Positions 17,244-25,741 of a stretch of DNA of 64,000 nt are shown here, in pieces. This DNA comes from Bacteroidaceae bacterium HV4-6-C5C (lineage in GTDB: Bacteria > Bacteroidota > Bacteroidia > Bacteroidales > Bacteroidaceae), in assembly GCA_007896885.1 (NCBI GenBank), contig VOIU01000010.1, positions 1 through 64,000 of the forward strand, in the 5' to 3' direction. The position numbers and the translations under genes are program-made. The notes below the pieces were generated by a model that worked only from the letters and a program-made list of their open reading frames with translations, searched no databases and was not told where the DNA came from. Each line of letters begins with the position of its first letter. Position 1 is the stretch's first letter.

Positions 17244-19184
17244 ATGAAAATCTTTAAAATGGTTCATTTGGTCACAGTACTGCTTCTTGTATTATTCAGT
17301 CTGCAGATGAATTCTCAGAGTGTTTATAAATGGACGGATGAACTCGAATTGTTGAAAAGAGTAGATAGATTGCCGGAATATCGTTCAGACTCTCATGTAG
17401 AAGAATTTTCCAGTTACGACAGGTCGGGAGGTAATGATGACGGTTTTTCCGGGAAGTATTCTTTCATCCGTAAGGAGAAAGGTGGGCTTGTAATCGCAGA
17501 AATGAACGGATCCGGAGTAATTAATCGTATTTGGACTCCGACTCCTACCGATAACATGCTATATTTCTATTTTGACGGTCGGAAAGAACCTGGGTTAAAG
17601 ATAAAATTCTCGGATTTGTTTTCAGGTAAGGTTTATCCGTTTCTGAGATCGGTTTGTGGAAATGAATTGGGAGGCTATTATTGTTATCTGCCCATAACCT
17701 ATAAAAAGTCTTGTAAGATTGTTTTTGACGGGCCGAAGCTGGAGTTTATTCAGATACAGTATCGAAATCTACCTGATAAAAATGTGGAGACTTTTTCATG
17801 CAATTCTTTTCAACAGAGCGAAGATTTGCTTGCTGAAGTGAATAATATATGGGCTGACACGTTTCCGAAGGTATCTAATTACGCAAAAGGAAAATCTTCG
17901 ACAATTAAAACTGAAGAAAAAACATTCATCATTAAGCCTGGAGATGAAATCCCTTTCTTCGGTAAAAATGAAGGAGGCAGAATTATCGGTATGACTATTG
18001 ACGGAGGTGCATCTTTTGAGGGGTTATATAAGGATTTACTGCTTTCGGCTAAATGGGATGATGAAAAAATCGAGGCGATTTATTCTCCTGTCGCCGATTT
18101 CTTCGGATATGCATATGGGAAGGGAGCCATGCGGAGTATGATTTTAGGTAAACAGGGTACTTCCAATTATTGCTGTTTCCCAATGCCTTTTGATCAATCG
18201 GCTTTGATGAAGATGATTTATAAGAAGAGGATAGGAGTACAACAATCGCCTGTATCCGTGAGTGTGAAGGTCTATTATAATGATAATGTACGTAATGCAA
18301 AAGAGGAAGGAAAGTTTTATTCGGTGTGGCGGAGAGAAAATACAGCTCTTGGAGAATTCCATAAATATCTGGAACAAAAAGGAAAGGGGCATTATGTCGG
18401 GACAATACTCCAGGCACAAGGGCTACGTCCCGGAATGACCTTATTCTTTGAGGGTGATGACACTACTTATGTTGATAATAAGATGAGGCTGCATGGTACA
18501 GGCTCCGAAGATTATTTCAATGGGGGTTGGTATGCTTTGCTGGATCGTTGGGATAGGGGCATAAGCCTTCCTATACATGGATGTCTGGACTATTCGCTTC
18601 CGATGAATAGAACCGGTGGATATCGTTTCTTCCTGTCTGACAAGATATCATTTGAGAAGGAGATCTATCATGGAATGGAACACGGAGAGGTGAAAAATAA
18701 TTTTCCTGTGGATTATACTTCCATCTCGTTTTATTATGCGGATGGACCCTTACAGGATAGAATGGAACCGACTGATGAACAGCGGAAGGTTTATTTGCCT
18801 GCTGAACACATTTATTTTCCCCAATTGATGCAACTAACGCTTGGCGAAGGAGTACAAGTGGCGATTGACAAGGGAATTCAAGTGAAGACGGAGCATGAGG
18901 GGACGGTACGTGTTTTGTTGAATGATGTTCCGGAAGGACGGTATAAGGTATTAATCAACTACTTTGGAAAACCTAATGGAGCTGATGTCCAGGTTTGGCA
19001 GCGTCAGAAGCAATTATCGGACTGGATATCAACCAAAGAGAGTCGGGAAATAAATAAAAAGAGGGTTTATGTAGGGGAAATTAACCTGACGGAACAAACC
19101 AACTCCGTTACGTTCCGTGTTCGGAAAAACGATCATGGTGATCAATTTGAATTGGGATTAATTATACTTGAAAGAATTGGATGA
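17244..19184 (+). CDS. DUF2961/GH172 glycoside hydrolase with C-terminal extension, predicted D-arabinofuranosidase
   Basis: A 646-residue exported enzyme with a signal peptide ending near residue 25. DUF2961 signatures are MNGSGVINRIWTPTPTDN near 86, LFFEGDD near 398, and HGTGSEDYFNGGWY near 414, so the conserved GTGSEDYF Glu is present. It is about 250 residues longer than the first GH172 of this locus: it has insertions in the core and a C-terminal stretch from about residue 530 (GVQVAIDKGIQVKT onward) with a beta-sandwich-like pattern that may bind carbohydrate. The two GH172 proteins probably differ in linkage or chain-end preference. It is followed within one base by the GH183 gene. Confidence 0.88.
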   Translation: MKIFKMVHLVTVLLLVLFSLQMNSQSVYKWTDELELLKRVDRLPEYRSDSHVEEFSSYDRSGGNDDGFSGKYSFIRKEKGGLVIAEMNGSGVINRIWTPTPTDNMLYFYFDGRKEPGLKIKFSDLFSGKVYPFLRSVCGNELGGYYCYLPITYKKSCKIVFDGPKLEFIQIQYRNLPDKNVETFSCNSFQQSEDLLAEVNNIWADTFPKVSNYAKGKSSTIKTEEKTFIIKPGDEIPFFGKNEGGRIIGMTIDGGASFEGLYKDLLLSAKWDDEKIEAIYSPVADFFGYAYGKGAMRSMILGKQGTSNYCCFPMPFDQSALMKMIYKKRIGVQQSPVSVSVKVYYNDNVRNAKEEGKFYSVWRRENTALGEFHKYLEQKGKGHYVGTILQAQGLRPGMTLFFEGDDTTYVDNKMRLHGTGSEDYFNGGWYALLDRWDRGISLPIHGCLDYSLPMNRTGGYRFFLSDKISFEKEIYHGMEHGEVKNNFPVDYTSISFYYADGPLQDRMEPTDEQRKVYLPAEHIYFPQLMQLTLGEGVQVAIDKGIQVKTEHEGTVRVLLNDVPEGRYKVLINYFGKPNGADVQVWQRQKQLSDWISTKESREINKKRVYVGEINLTEQTNSVTFRVRKNDHGDQFELGLIILERIG

Positions 19185-19185
19185 C

Positions 19186-20334
19186 ATGAAATATGTTTTT
19201 TTATTTAGCCTTGTATTTTGTATCACAAAGGGATATGCCGGGACTACTAATCACCTCAATAAAGGAAGAGAAGAGTGTGGGAAAACACTTAGTATAAAAA
19301 ATGTACGTATGGTAGCCCGTGTCACCGGAGATTCGCTTCCTGGTGAGAAACTTTACCTGCCTAATCGTACGGGAGTTGATTTTGACGTTTATGGGACTGA
19401 TTTAGGATTGATGTGGCAGATAGAGGGGCGACGTATCGGATTATTTTTTGGTGATACGAGTGGCAAAGGTTTCATTATTTACAAAAATGGAGGTAATGGG
19501 GAAAACTGGCGCTCTAATGTACTGGCTTTCTCTACGGATACGAATCTGGATGATGGATTGAAAATTGATTCAATGTCGTCGGATTCGGAAGGAAAAGCCC
19601 GGGAGGTATGTGCCGGTGGCAAAGCAAACCCCGAAATATATCAGACTTCCATTCCGACAAGTGCAATTCATGCCGGAAAACTGGATTGTGTTCATTATAT
19701 GAATATCTATGATTGGGGGGCGCCTCATGGGCGTTGGCTTACTAATTTTTCGTCTATTTATACCTCGGCTGACGGAGGCCACACCTGGATTAGTCGTAAG
19801 GAGGTTACTTTTTCTTCTGAGAGTCATTTTTCTCAAATAGCCTATGCCAAAAGGGATGGATGGGTTTATATGATCGGTACACAGGCGGGACGTGGTGATG
19901 CTGCATATTTGGCTCGTTTTAGAGAAAGTGACCTTTTAAATATGCAGGCTTATGAGTATTGGAATGGAAAGAAAGGTAAATGGGTACGAGGTAATGAAAT
20001 TGCAGCTACCCCAATTTTACGTGGTCCTGTTGGTGAGGCATCCCTGATATGGCATAAAAGGTTCAAGCGTTGGATTCTTACTTATAATTATGACCCCAGA
20101 TATGACAAAGCCCCTTTAATAAAGACGTATGGCATTCTTTATTGCGATACAGAAAATATAACGCAGTGGGGGACACCTAAGGTACTCGCTACAGGAGATA
20201 ATTATCCGGGTTTATATGGTGCCTATATACATCCTCTTAAAGATCAAGATGATAAACTTTGGTTTCTCATGTCGATGTGGGGACCATATAATGTTTTTTT
20301 AATGAGTGCAGATATCATAGATGTGCTGAAATAA
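19186..20334 (+). CDS. DUF4185/GH183 protein, predicted endo-D-arabinanase
   Basis: A protein of about 382 residues from the ATG at 19186, chosen over the in-frame ATG at 19168 because it gives a clean signal peptide (MKYVFLFSLVFCITKGYAG) and starts just past the previous stop. The DUF4185 five-bladed-propeller pattern is clear: YGTDLGLMWQIEG, FFGDTSGKGF, NWRSNVLAFSTD, YDWGAPHGRWLTNF, TSADGGHTWISRKE, RGPVGEASLIWHKRF and MSMWGPYNVFLMSADI at the end. DUF4185 became GH183 after members were shown to be endo-acting on mycobacterial D-arabinan. Partnered with two GH172 proteins, it supplies the endo cut that makes oligosaccharides for import. Confidence 0.9.
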   Translation: MKYVFLFSLVFCITKGYAGTTNHLNKGREECGKTLSIKNVRMVARVTGDSLPGEKLYLPNRTGVDFDVYGTDLGLMWQIEGRRIGLFFGDTSGKGFIIYKNGGNGENWRSNVLAFSTDTNLDDGLKIDSMSSDSEGKAREVCAGGKANPEIYQTSIPTSAIHAGKLDCVHYMNIYDWGAPHGRWLTNFSSIYTSADGGHTWISRKEVTFSSESHFSQIAYAKRDGWVYMIGTQAGRGDAAYLARFRESDLLNMQAYEYWNGKKGKWVRGNEIAATPILRGPVGEASLIWHKRFKRWILTYNYDPRYDKAPLIKTYGILYCDTENITQWGTPKVLATGDNYPGLYGAYIHPLKDQDDKLWFLMSMWGPYNVFLMSADIIDVLK

Positions 20335-20377
20335 GTGCCTGAAATAATAATTGTTTACGCGATGTTGTCGGCTATTA

Positions 20378-21475
20378 TTACTTATTAAGTGCTTTTTTCC
20401 ATTTATCGTAGTACTTCAATACTTTGAGTCCGCTATTGTTGTACCAACTATAGCCATTGCGGCGTTCATAACCAATTTCCGATATATTATACTTCTTTAC
20501 CCCATCACGATCGGAGAAGAAAGGTCGATTGTCCTCAAGAGTATAAAAACGGGCCCACAACGGCTCGCAATTAGTACAACTGACCATACGAAAATCTTTT
20601 TTGCCTTCGCTATTGGTGAAGTATTCTTTTTGTTGCCCTTCTATCTTTGAAGCCTTATACCATGCAATGGCACTCTCTACTGCTTCTATCACCGCTTTGG
20701 ATGGATGGGGGAGCGACATAAGTAAAAGCACTATATCATCGGACTCTTGTCCGCTTAGCGATGGTAACTCGTATGCACGTGCTTTAGCGGGAAGAAGAGT
20801 ATGTTCATCGTGCTGTGCGCACCATACCGTTAACTTACCGTTGATTTTTACCTGAGTTTTGAGAATACAGTCTATTCCTTTGTCGAAAGCGTTGCGAGCA
20901 CTTGTGGCAAGACTGTCCGATATATAACTATATGGAGCCTTTTTCTGCGAAACTTCTCTTAAAAGTTCCATCACGTTTACCATGGCATTGTCATTGTACG
21001 TGATATGGGTGTAATATGGTTTGGGACGAGGCCAGAACTGTGGCCAACCTCCGTTTTCATATTGAGCTTTAAGTAGATAATGTATGCCCTCAATTGCGGC
21101 ATCTCTATATTTTGTAGTGTTCGTAGCCAAATATATGCGCGACAAATAACAGATTTCAGTTGTTGTGGCAGTATTATCTATGGTACTTTCGTTCACATCG
21201 TTTTTGGCGGCGAGTACATCTTCCAATTCCTGTTGCGACAACTCGGCAGGCATATATATATTTTTGGGCCATCCCCCTGTTACTTGTTGATAGAGCAGCA
21301 CATTGTCTGCAATCCGCACAGCTTCAGCCGTTTTGAAGAAAGCATCGTCAAACTTCGGTGCCATCTTCACCCAACTCTTATAAGGTTGTTTTTCTTTATA
21401 GCTTTCGGTCTCTTGTCCGCACAAATAAGTTAGCCCGAATAAAAGGAACAGGCCGGATAAATAGAATCTTTTCAT
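20378..21475 (-). CDS. PL10-family pectate lyase
   Basis: Exported polygalacturonate lyase of about 365 residues from the ATG at 21475, which gives signal peptide MKRFYLSGLFLLFGLTYLCG; the longer start at 21508 would put 11 polar residues before it and falls inside the -7 box. PL10 features include QQVTGGWPKNIYM, STIDNTATTTEICYLSRIY, YENGGWPQFWPRPK, WCAQHDEHTLLPAKARAYE and the C-terminal GYERRNGYSWYNNSGLKVL. It cleaves alpha-1,4-galacturonan by beta-elimination. It is convergent with the D-arabinan locus, and its last 100 coding bases before the final codons are duplicated at 1-100. No pectin transporter genes are nearby. Confidence 0.9.
   Translation of the reverse strand: MKRFYLSGLFLLFGLTYLCGQETESYKEKQPYKSWVKMAPKFDDAFFKTAEAVRIADNVLLYQQVTGGWPKNIYMPAELSQQELEDVLAAKNDVNESTIDNTATTTEICYLSRIYLATNTTKYRDAAIEGIHYLLKAQYENGGWPQFWPRPKPYYTHITYNDNAMVNVMELLREVSQKKAPYSYISDSLATSARNAFDKGIDCILKTQVKINGKLTVWCAQHDEHTLLPAKARAYELPSLSGQESDDIVLLLMSLPHPSKAVIEAVESAIAWYKASKIEGQQKEYFTNSEGKKDFRMVSCTNCEPLWARFYTLEDNRPFFSDRDGVKKYNISEIGYERRNGYSWYNNSGLKVLKYYDKWKKALNK
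20388..20487. repeat. Right copy of 100-bp direct repeat flanking the carbohydrate locus
   Basis: Identical to bases 1-100 and in the same orientation. This copy lies inside the intact pectate lyase gene. The two copies bracket the entire LacI-to-GH183 locus of about 20.3 kb. Confidence 0.9.
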
Positions 21476-21505
21476 GGCTTTGATTTCTAGGGATTGATTG
21501 TGCAA

Positions 21506-21513
21506 CAAATATA
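21506..21513 (-). promoter_or_regulatory. -7 box of the pectate lyase gene
   Basis: TATATTTG on the minus strand fits the Bacteroides TAnnTTTG box and lies about 30 bases before the chosen start at 21475. No good TTTG -33 element was seen. Confidence 0.45.
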
Positions 21514-21642
21514 GAGGAAATAGCAGTTTTCGAGGAGGAATAATTGTTTTATTCCGGGTAGTTTTTGCTCTTTTATTTGTTCTTTTTGGCAGAGTAACTT
21601 TGGTTTTTCCTACGTAATCTATACGTCAATCACACTAATTCC

Positions 21643-22575
21643 TTAGTATGCCGCCCGGTATTTTCCTTCTTCTTTATCTTCAAGCATATTGAGGTACGAG
21701 GTGTAACGTGATTCGCTAATATAATGCTCCTCTACAGCTTTACGCACTGCACATCCTGGCTCGTGGCGGTGAGTACAGTTTCCATAACGGCATTCCGCCG
21801 AGTATTTGAAAATTTCAGGAAAGTAGTGCCCGACTTCTTCTTCATCCATATCGAAAGTACCGAATCCTTTGATTCCCGGAGTATCAATGATATACCCGTC
21901 ACCTTCCACAGGAAACATCTCGGAGAATGTTGTGGTATGCATGCCCTTGTTATGGTAATCGGATATCTTGCCGGTCTTCACTTCGGCATCAGGGAGTATG
22001 GCATTGATCAGTGTGGATTTACCGACACCCGAATGACCGGAAAATAAAGTGACTTCGCCTTTCAGAGCCTCTTTTATCATATCTACTCCCAAACCTGTTG
22101 TGGCTGAAACTTTGAAGCACTGATATCCAATGGTATTATAGAGGTTGATGATATTGTCGAGATAATGGAGTTCCTCTTCATTGTAAGCATCGACTTTATT
22201 AAATACGATCTTAACAGGTATGCGATAAGCCTCTGCTGATGCTAGGAAACGATCGATGAAAATGGTACTTGTTTCGGGATAGTTTATTGTCACAATGAGC
22301 ATACATTGGTCGAGATTGGCTGCAATGATATGCGACAGCTTGGACAGGTTGGAAGCTCTCCGTACAATGTAGTTCTTTCTATCTTCAATCTGGCAGATTA
22401 AAGCTGTCCCTTCAGGATTGCGGACAATATCTACATAATCTCCCACTGCTACCGGGTTGGTGCTGCGAATACCTTTAAGGCGGAAGTTGCCTTTTACTTT
22501 ACACTCTACGCAATCACCTTCATCTGTTTTTACCAGATACCAGCTACCCGTATTCTTAATAACTAATCCTCTCAA
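21643..22575 (-). CDS. rsgA: Ribosome small-subunit-dependent GTPase RsgA
   Basis: Cytoplasmic GTPase of 310 residues that assists late 30S subunit maturation. It has an N-terminal OB-fold ([24 protein letters not shown]), a circularly permuted GTPase domain with NKVD near 129 before the P-loop GHSGVGKST near 180, DTPG near 228, and a C-terminal zinc motif ([14 protein letters not shown]). The only start that keeps the full OB-fold is a TTG at 22575; no in-frame ATG lies just upstream. Next gene upstream on the same strand is frr, 152 bases away. Confidence 0.95.
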   Translation of the reverse strand: MRGLVIKNTGSWYLVKTDEGDCVECKVKGNFRLKGIRSTNPVAVGDYVDIVRNPEGTALICQIEDRKNYIVRRASNLSKLSHIIAANLDQCMLIVTINYPETSTIFIDRFLASAEAYRIPVKIVFNKVDAYNEEELHYLDNIINLYNTIGYQCFKVSATTGLGVDMIKEALKGEVTLFSGHSGVGKSTLINAILPDAEVKTGKISDYHNKGMHTTTFSEMFPVEGDGYIIDTPGIKGFGTFDMDEEEVGHYFPEIFKYSAECRYGNCTHRHEPGCAVRKAVEEHYISESRYTSYLNMLEDKEEGKYRAAY

Positions 22576-22657
22576 ATGAATTGAAATTGAAGGTTGAAAA
22601 TTGAAAATGAGGCTGAAAAATAAATAGAAAATTGGAGAAAGAAAAATTCAAAAAGAG

Positions 22658-22719
22658 ATTGAAAGTTGAGAATCAAAGAAGAAGTCAGCACTTGTAATCT
22701 TCAATTCTCAACTTTCAAT
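22658..22719. repeat. 16-bp perfect inverted repeat between frr and rsgA
   Basis: ATTGAAAGTTGAGAAT (22658-22673) is repeated in reverse complement at 22704-22719, with a 30-base loop. The bases at 22576-22640 hold degenerate copies of the same TTGAAAATTGAA-type unit. The element lies downstream of frr and upstream of rsgA, so it may form a hairpin in the mRNA; it lacks a clear T-tract. Confidence 0.6.
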
Positions 22720-22727
22720 ATTCAATT

Positions 22728-23288
22728 TTATACAGTCATTATTTCTTTGTCTTTCTTTAGCAGAGAGTCTTCAATCAGTTTGATGTATTTGTCATGCATC
22801 TTCTGAAGTTTGGCTTCGGCATCTTTCTGCATGTCTTCTGCCAACCCATCCTTAACAGCTTTCTTCAGCATGTCAATTCCGTCGCGGCGGGCATTACGTA
22901 CACTTACTTTAGCTGTTTCGCCTTCAGCTTTGCATTGTTTAGACAATTGTTTACGACGCTCTTCGGTCAACGGAGGAATTCCTATACGGATAATCTCGCC
23001 GTTGTTTTCCGGCATAATGCCAAGATCGGAGTCAATAATAGCTTTCTCAATGACACGGAACATACTTTTATCCCATGGCTTGATGGCAATGCTGCGGGCA
23101 TCAGGGGTGGTAACGGCGGCTACGTTGTTAATAAGTACCATGCTGCCGTAAGAGTCTACACGGATACCGTCCAGTAGGCGCACGTCTGCTTTTCCGGCGC
23201 GGATGTGAGCCAGTGTTTCTTCAAGGTACATAAGCGCCATATCCATTTTTTCCTGCGCTTCGTTCAGGCAATCTTTTACGTCTATCAT
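22728..23288 (-). CDS. frr: Ribosome recycling factor
   Basis: Releases ribosomes from mRNA after termination, with EF-G. From the ATG at 23288 the protein has 186 residues, the usual length. Family marks are ETLAHIRAGKADVRLLDGI, SIAIKPWDKSM, IPPLTEERRKQL and VRNARRDGIDMLKK. An upstream ATG at 23336 would add 16 residues, but the promoter -7 box overlaps that codon, so it would not be transcribed. The pyrH gene lies upstream on the same strand. Confidence 0.96.
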   Translation of the reverse strand: MIDVKDCLNEAQEKMDMALMYLEETLAHIRAGKADVRLLDGIRVDSYGSMVLINNVAAVTTPDARSIAIKPWDKSMFRVIEKAIIDSDLGIMPENNGEIIRIGIPPLTEERRKQLSKQCKAEGETAKVSVRNARRDGIDMLKKAVKDGLAEDMQKDAEAKLQKMHDKYIKLIEDSLLKKDKEIMTV

Positions 23289-23333
23289 ATTCTCTGATTT
23301 ATTAAGAATTTCCTTTGTATATTGATTTATAAA

Positions 23334-23364
23334 CAAAAATAATATTTTTTTATTATGTCACAAA
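23334..23364 (-). promoter_or_regulatory. Promoter of frr
   Basis: On the minus strand TTTG (23361-23364) and TATTTTTG (23334-23341) are separated by 19 bases, a full match to the Bacteroides promoter. The expected transcript start, near 23329, lies downstream of the alternative frr start at 23336 and so supports the start at 23288. Confidence 0.65.
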
Positions 23365-23459
23365 CAAGTGTAGTGCTTTTTATCAGCCCGGAGAGCTATT
23401 TATGTGCTTGTGAGGTCTTAGAAGACTTTTTTCACAAACATGCTCTGTCTCTACTTGTA

Positions 23460-24170
23460 TTAATTGTGTACCAAGGTACCTATTTCTTCGCCCTGTAATA
23501 CTCTTTTTAAGTTACCCGGAGTATCCATGTCGAATACGATGATCGGTAGCTTATTCTCCATGCACATGCATGTAGCAGTCAGATCCATAACTTTTAGTCC
23601 GCGCTTCAGTACTTCATCGTAAGTTATGTCGTGAAACTTTGTGGCAGTAGGGTCTTTCTCGGGATCGGCTGTATAAATACCGTCAACACGTGTTCCCTTC
23701 AACATGACATCAGCTTCAATCTCAATCCCACGAAGAGAAGATCCGGTATCTGTGGTAAAGAAAGGGTTTCCTGTTCCTGCCGATAGAATAACAATTTCAC
23801 CGGATTCCATGCTTTCAATAGCTTTCCATTTATTGTAGAATTCTCCTATCGGTTCCATGCGTACTGCGGTCAAGACTCTCGCCTTAGCTCCTATTGCTGT
23901 CAATGCCGAACTTAGTGCCAAGCTGTTGATAACAGTAGCTAACATTCCCATTTGGTCGCCTTTTACCCGGTCGAAACCTTTATTGGTACCACTTAGCCCG
24001 CGGAAGATGTTTCCGCCACCGATCACAATACCAATCTGGATTCCCATTTCGTGGATCTCTTTGATCTGGGCGGCATATTCCCCAAGACGTTTTTCGTCAA
24101 TTCCATATTGCTTTTCACCCATGAGGCTTTCGCCACTAAGCTTTAAAAGAATTCTTTTGTACTTTGCCAT
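23460..24170 (-). CDS. pyrH: Uridylate (UMP) kinase
   Basis: Phosphorylates UMP to UDP in pyrimidine nucleotide synthesis. It has 236 residues, the normal bacterial length, with amino-acid-kinase-fold motifs KRILLKLSGESLMG at the N-terminus, IGIVIGGGNIFRG near 48, GTGNPFFTTDT near 130 and DGIYTADPEKDPTA near 165. It lies upstream of frr on the same strand with a 123-base gap holding the frr promoter, the common pyrH-frr arrangement. Confidence 0.97.
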   Translation of the reverse strand: MAKYKRILLKLSGESLMGEKQYGIDEKRLGEYAAQIKEIHEMGIQIGIVIGGGNIFRGLSGTNKGFDRVKGDQMGMLATVINSLALSSALTAIGAKARVLTAVRMEPIGEFYNKWKAIESMESGEIVILSAGTGNPFFTTDTGSSLRGIEIEADVMLKGTRVDGIYTADPEKDPTATKFHDITYDEVLKRGLKVMDLTATCMCMENKLPIIVFDMDTPGNLKRVLQGEEIGTLVHN

Positions 24171-24193
24171 ATTGCCATGTGTTTAATTTCATG

Positions 24194-24226
24194 CAAAGAT
24201 ATATGTTATTCGTTTACCCTTGCAAA
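24194..24226 (-). promoter_or_regulatory. Promoter of pyrH
   Basis: On the minus strand TTTG (24223-24226) and TATCTTTG (24194-24201) are 21 bases apart. The predicted transcript would begin about 20 bases before the start codon. Confidence 0.6.
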
Positions 24227-24249
24227 GCTACGTGAATAAAATGATGTTT

Positions 24250-25587
24250 TCAGCTTTCGACAATTCTTCGATTGCTTTTTTGCAAAATCTTTCGACTTAA
24301 TAAGCCTTGTGTTATACCTCGAAGTGAGAGGTAGATAATAAAGGCAAGCCAGAGTGCATGATTGCCGATAGCATTGTGGAAGATAAAATAAATGACAAAG
24401 AATGATAAGGATGCTGCCAGCATGGAGTACAGCATTTGGCGTGTAGCGGTGATCCCAATAAAAATCCCGTCCCAAAGGAAAGCTGAAAAGCCGGCAAGTG
24501 GTATAGCCAGCACCCAATAAAAATAAGTATTTGCTTCATGTATGACAGTCTTTTCACTGGTCAATAAGTGGAGCAATCCGTTTCCACCAAGCAGATAGAG
24601 TAGGGTAAAAACAATGGCAAGAGCTGTACCCCATATAAAGAGACGTCGAATGATATGTTTGAGGGATGTATGATTTCTTGCTCCGTAATATTTCCCCGAC
24701 AGTGCTTCACCGGCATATGCAAAGCCGTCCATAATGTAGGAAAAAAGGGTAAAAAGCTGCATTAATAATGTGTTTACTGCGAGCACAATCTCTCCTTGTG
24801 AGGCTCCGGCAGATGTGAAATACATGGTGACCATTACTAAGCAAAGAGTACGTAGGAAAATGTCACGGTTGACTTTGAAGAAGCGGCTCATTTCTCTTTT
24901 GCGAAACAGGCGGTGGAAAGACAAATATTGCTTTAGGTTGCCATAGTAGCGAAACCATAGCATTAATGCCATTAAGAGTCCGGCATATTGGGCGATGAGT
25001 GTCCCCAGGGCTACTCCGGCAACCTGTAAATTGAATATGTAGACAAATGAAAGGCTTGCAAAAATGTTGATAATGTTTTGTGCTATGGCGATGTACATGG
25101 GAAAACGGGAGTTTTGCATTCCGATGAACCATCCCGAGAATGCATATAACCCTAGCATTGCCGGTGCACCCCAAATACAAATGTGAAAATAGAGAGCTGC
25201 CATCCGTTCCACTTCAGGTGAAGTGTGTATGAGCTCGAAAGCTATGACTCGGATAGGATATTGCATAATTAGCAGGCATAGACCAACAATCGCTGCCACT
25301 CCAAGTGACCGTAAAAGCAGACGGGTGATCTCGTTCAAATCATGCCTTCCGTACGCTTGCGAAGTCATTCCGCTTGTTCCCATTCGCAAGAAACCGAAAA
25401 TCCAGTAAATGATATTGAATAACATTCCCCCTATGGCAATGGCACCGATATATGCAGGTGATCCCAAATGTCCGACAATAGCCACATCAATGAGCCCCAA
25501 CAGAGGGACTGTGATATTGGAGATAATTGAAGGTATGGCTATCCGTAGTATCTTTCTGTCTGCTGAATATGGTCTGTCAATTGTCAT
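24250..25587 (-). CDS. MATE-family efflux transporter (DinF-like)
   Basis: Inner-membrane exporter of 445 residues with about 12 hydrophobic segments. MATE/DinF features are ILRIAIPSIISNITVPLLGLIDVAIVGHLG at the N-terminus (residues about 12-40), GFLRMGTSGMTSQAYG near 77 and GFAYAGEALSGKYYGA near 285. The family exports cationic or aromatic compounds by Na+ or H+ antiport; the substrate is not readable. A TATCTTTG box lies at 25620-25627 on the minus strand, 33 bases before the start. Confidence 0.92.
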   Translation of the reverse strand: MTIDRPYSADRKILRIAIPSIISNITVPLLGLIDVAIVGHLGSPAYIGAIAIGGMLFNIIYWIFGFLRMGTSGMTSQAYGRHDLNEITRLLLRSLGVAAIVGLCLLIMQYPIRVIAFELIHTSPEVERMAALYFHICIWGAPAMLGLYAFSGWFIGMQNSRFPMYIAIAQNIINIFASLSFVYIFNLQVAGVALGTLIAQYAGLLMALMLWFRYYGNLKQYLSFHRLFRKREMSRFFKVNRDIFLRTLCLVMVTMYFTSAGASQGEIVLAVNTLLMQLFTLFSYIMDGFAYAGEALSGKYYGARNHTSLKHIIRRLFIWGTALAIVFTLLYLLGGNGLLHLLTSEKTVIHEANTYFYWVLAIPLAGFSAFLWDGIFIGITATRQMLYSMLAASLSFFVIYFIFHNAIGNHALWLAFIIYLSLRGITQGLLSRKILQKSNRRIVES

Positions 25588-25700
25588 GATGCTTTCTCTA
25601 TCGCAATGTTGTAGGGCTGCAAAGATACTTATTTTGCTTAAGATGTTGAAAAATACCTAATAATAAGGTGATTCATAGCCTATTAATGTTGAATTTTAGT

Positions 25701-25708
25701 TATCTTTG
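25701..25708 (+). promoter_or_regulatory. -7 box of the TPR protein gene
   Basis: TATCTTTG fits the TAnnTTTG consensus and lies 33 bases before the start at 25742. No clear -33 box is visible. Confidence 0.45.
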
Positions 25709-25741
25709 CGACATGGAAAACTAACGAATAAAAGACATTAG

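Noticed and set aside
20351..21433. Several plus-strand open frames opposite the pectate lyase gene
   Set aside because: They mirror the PL10 coding strand, which has clear family motifs; treated as shadows.
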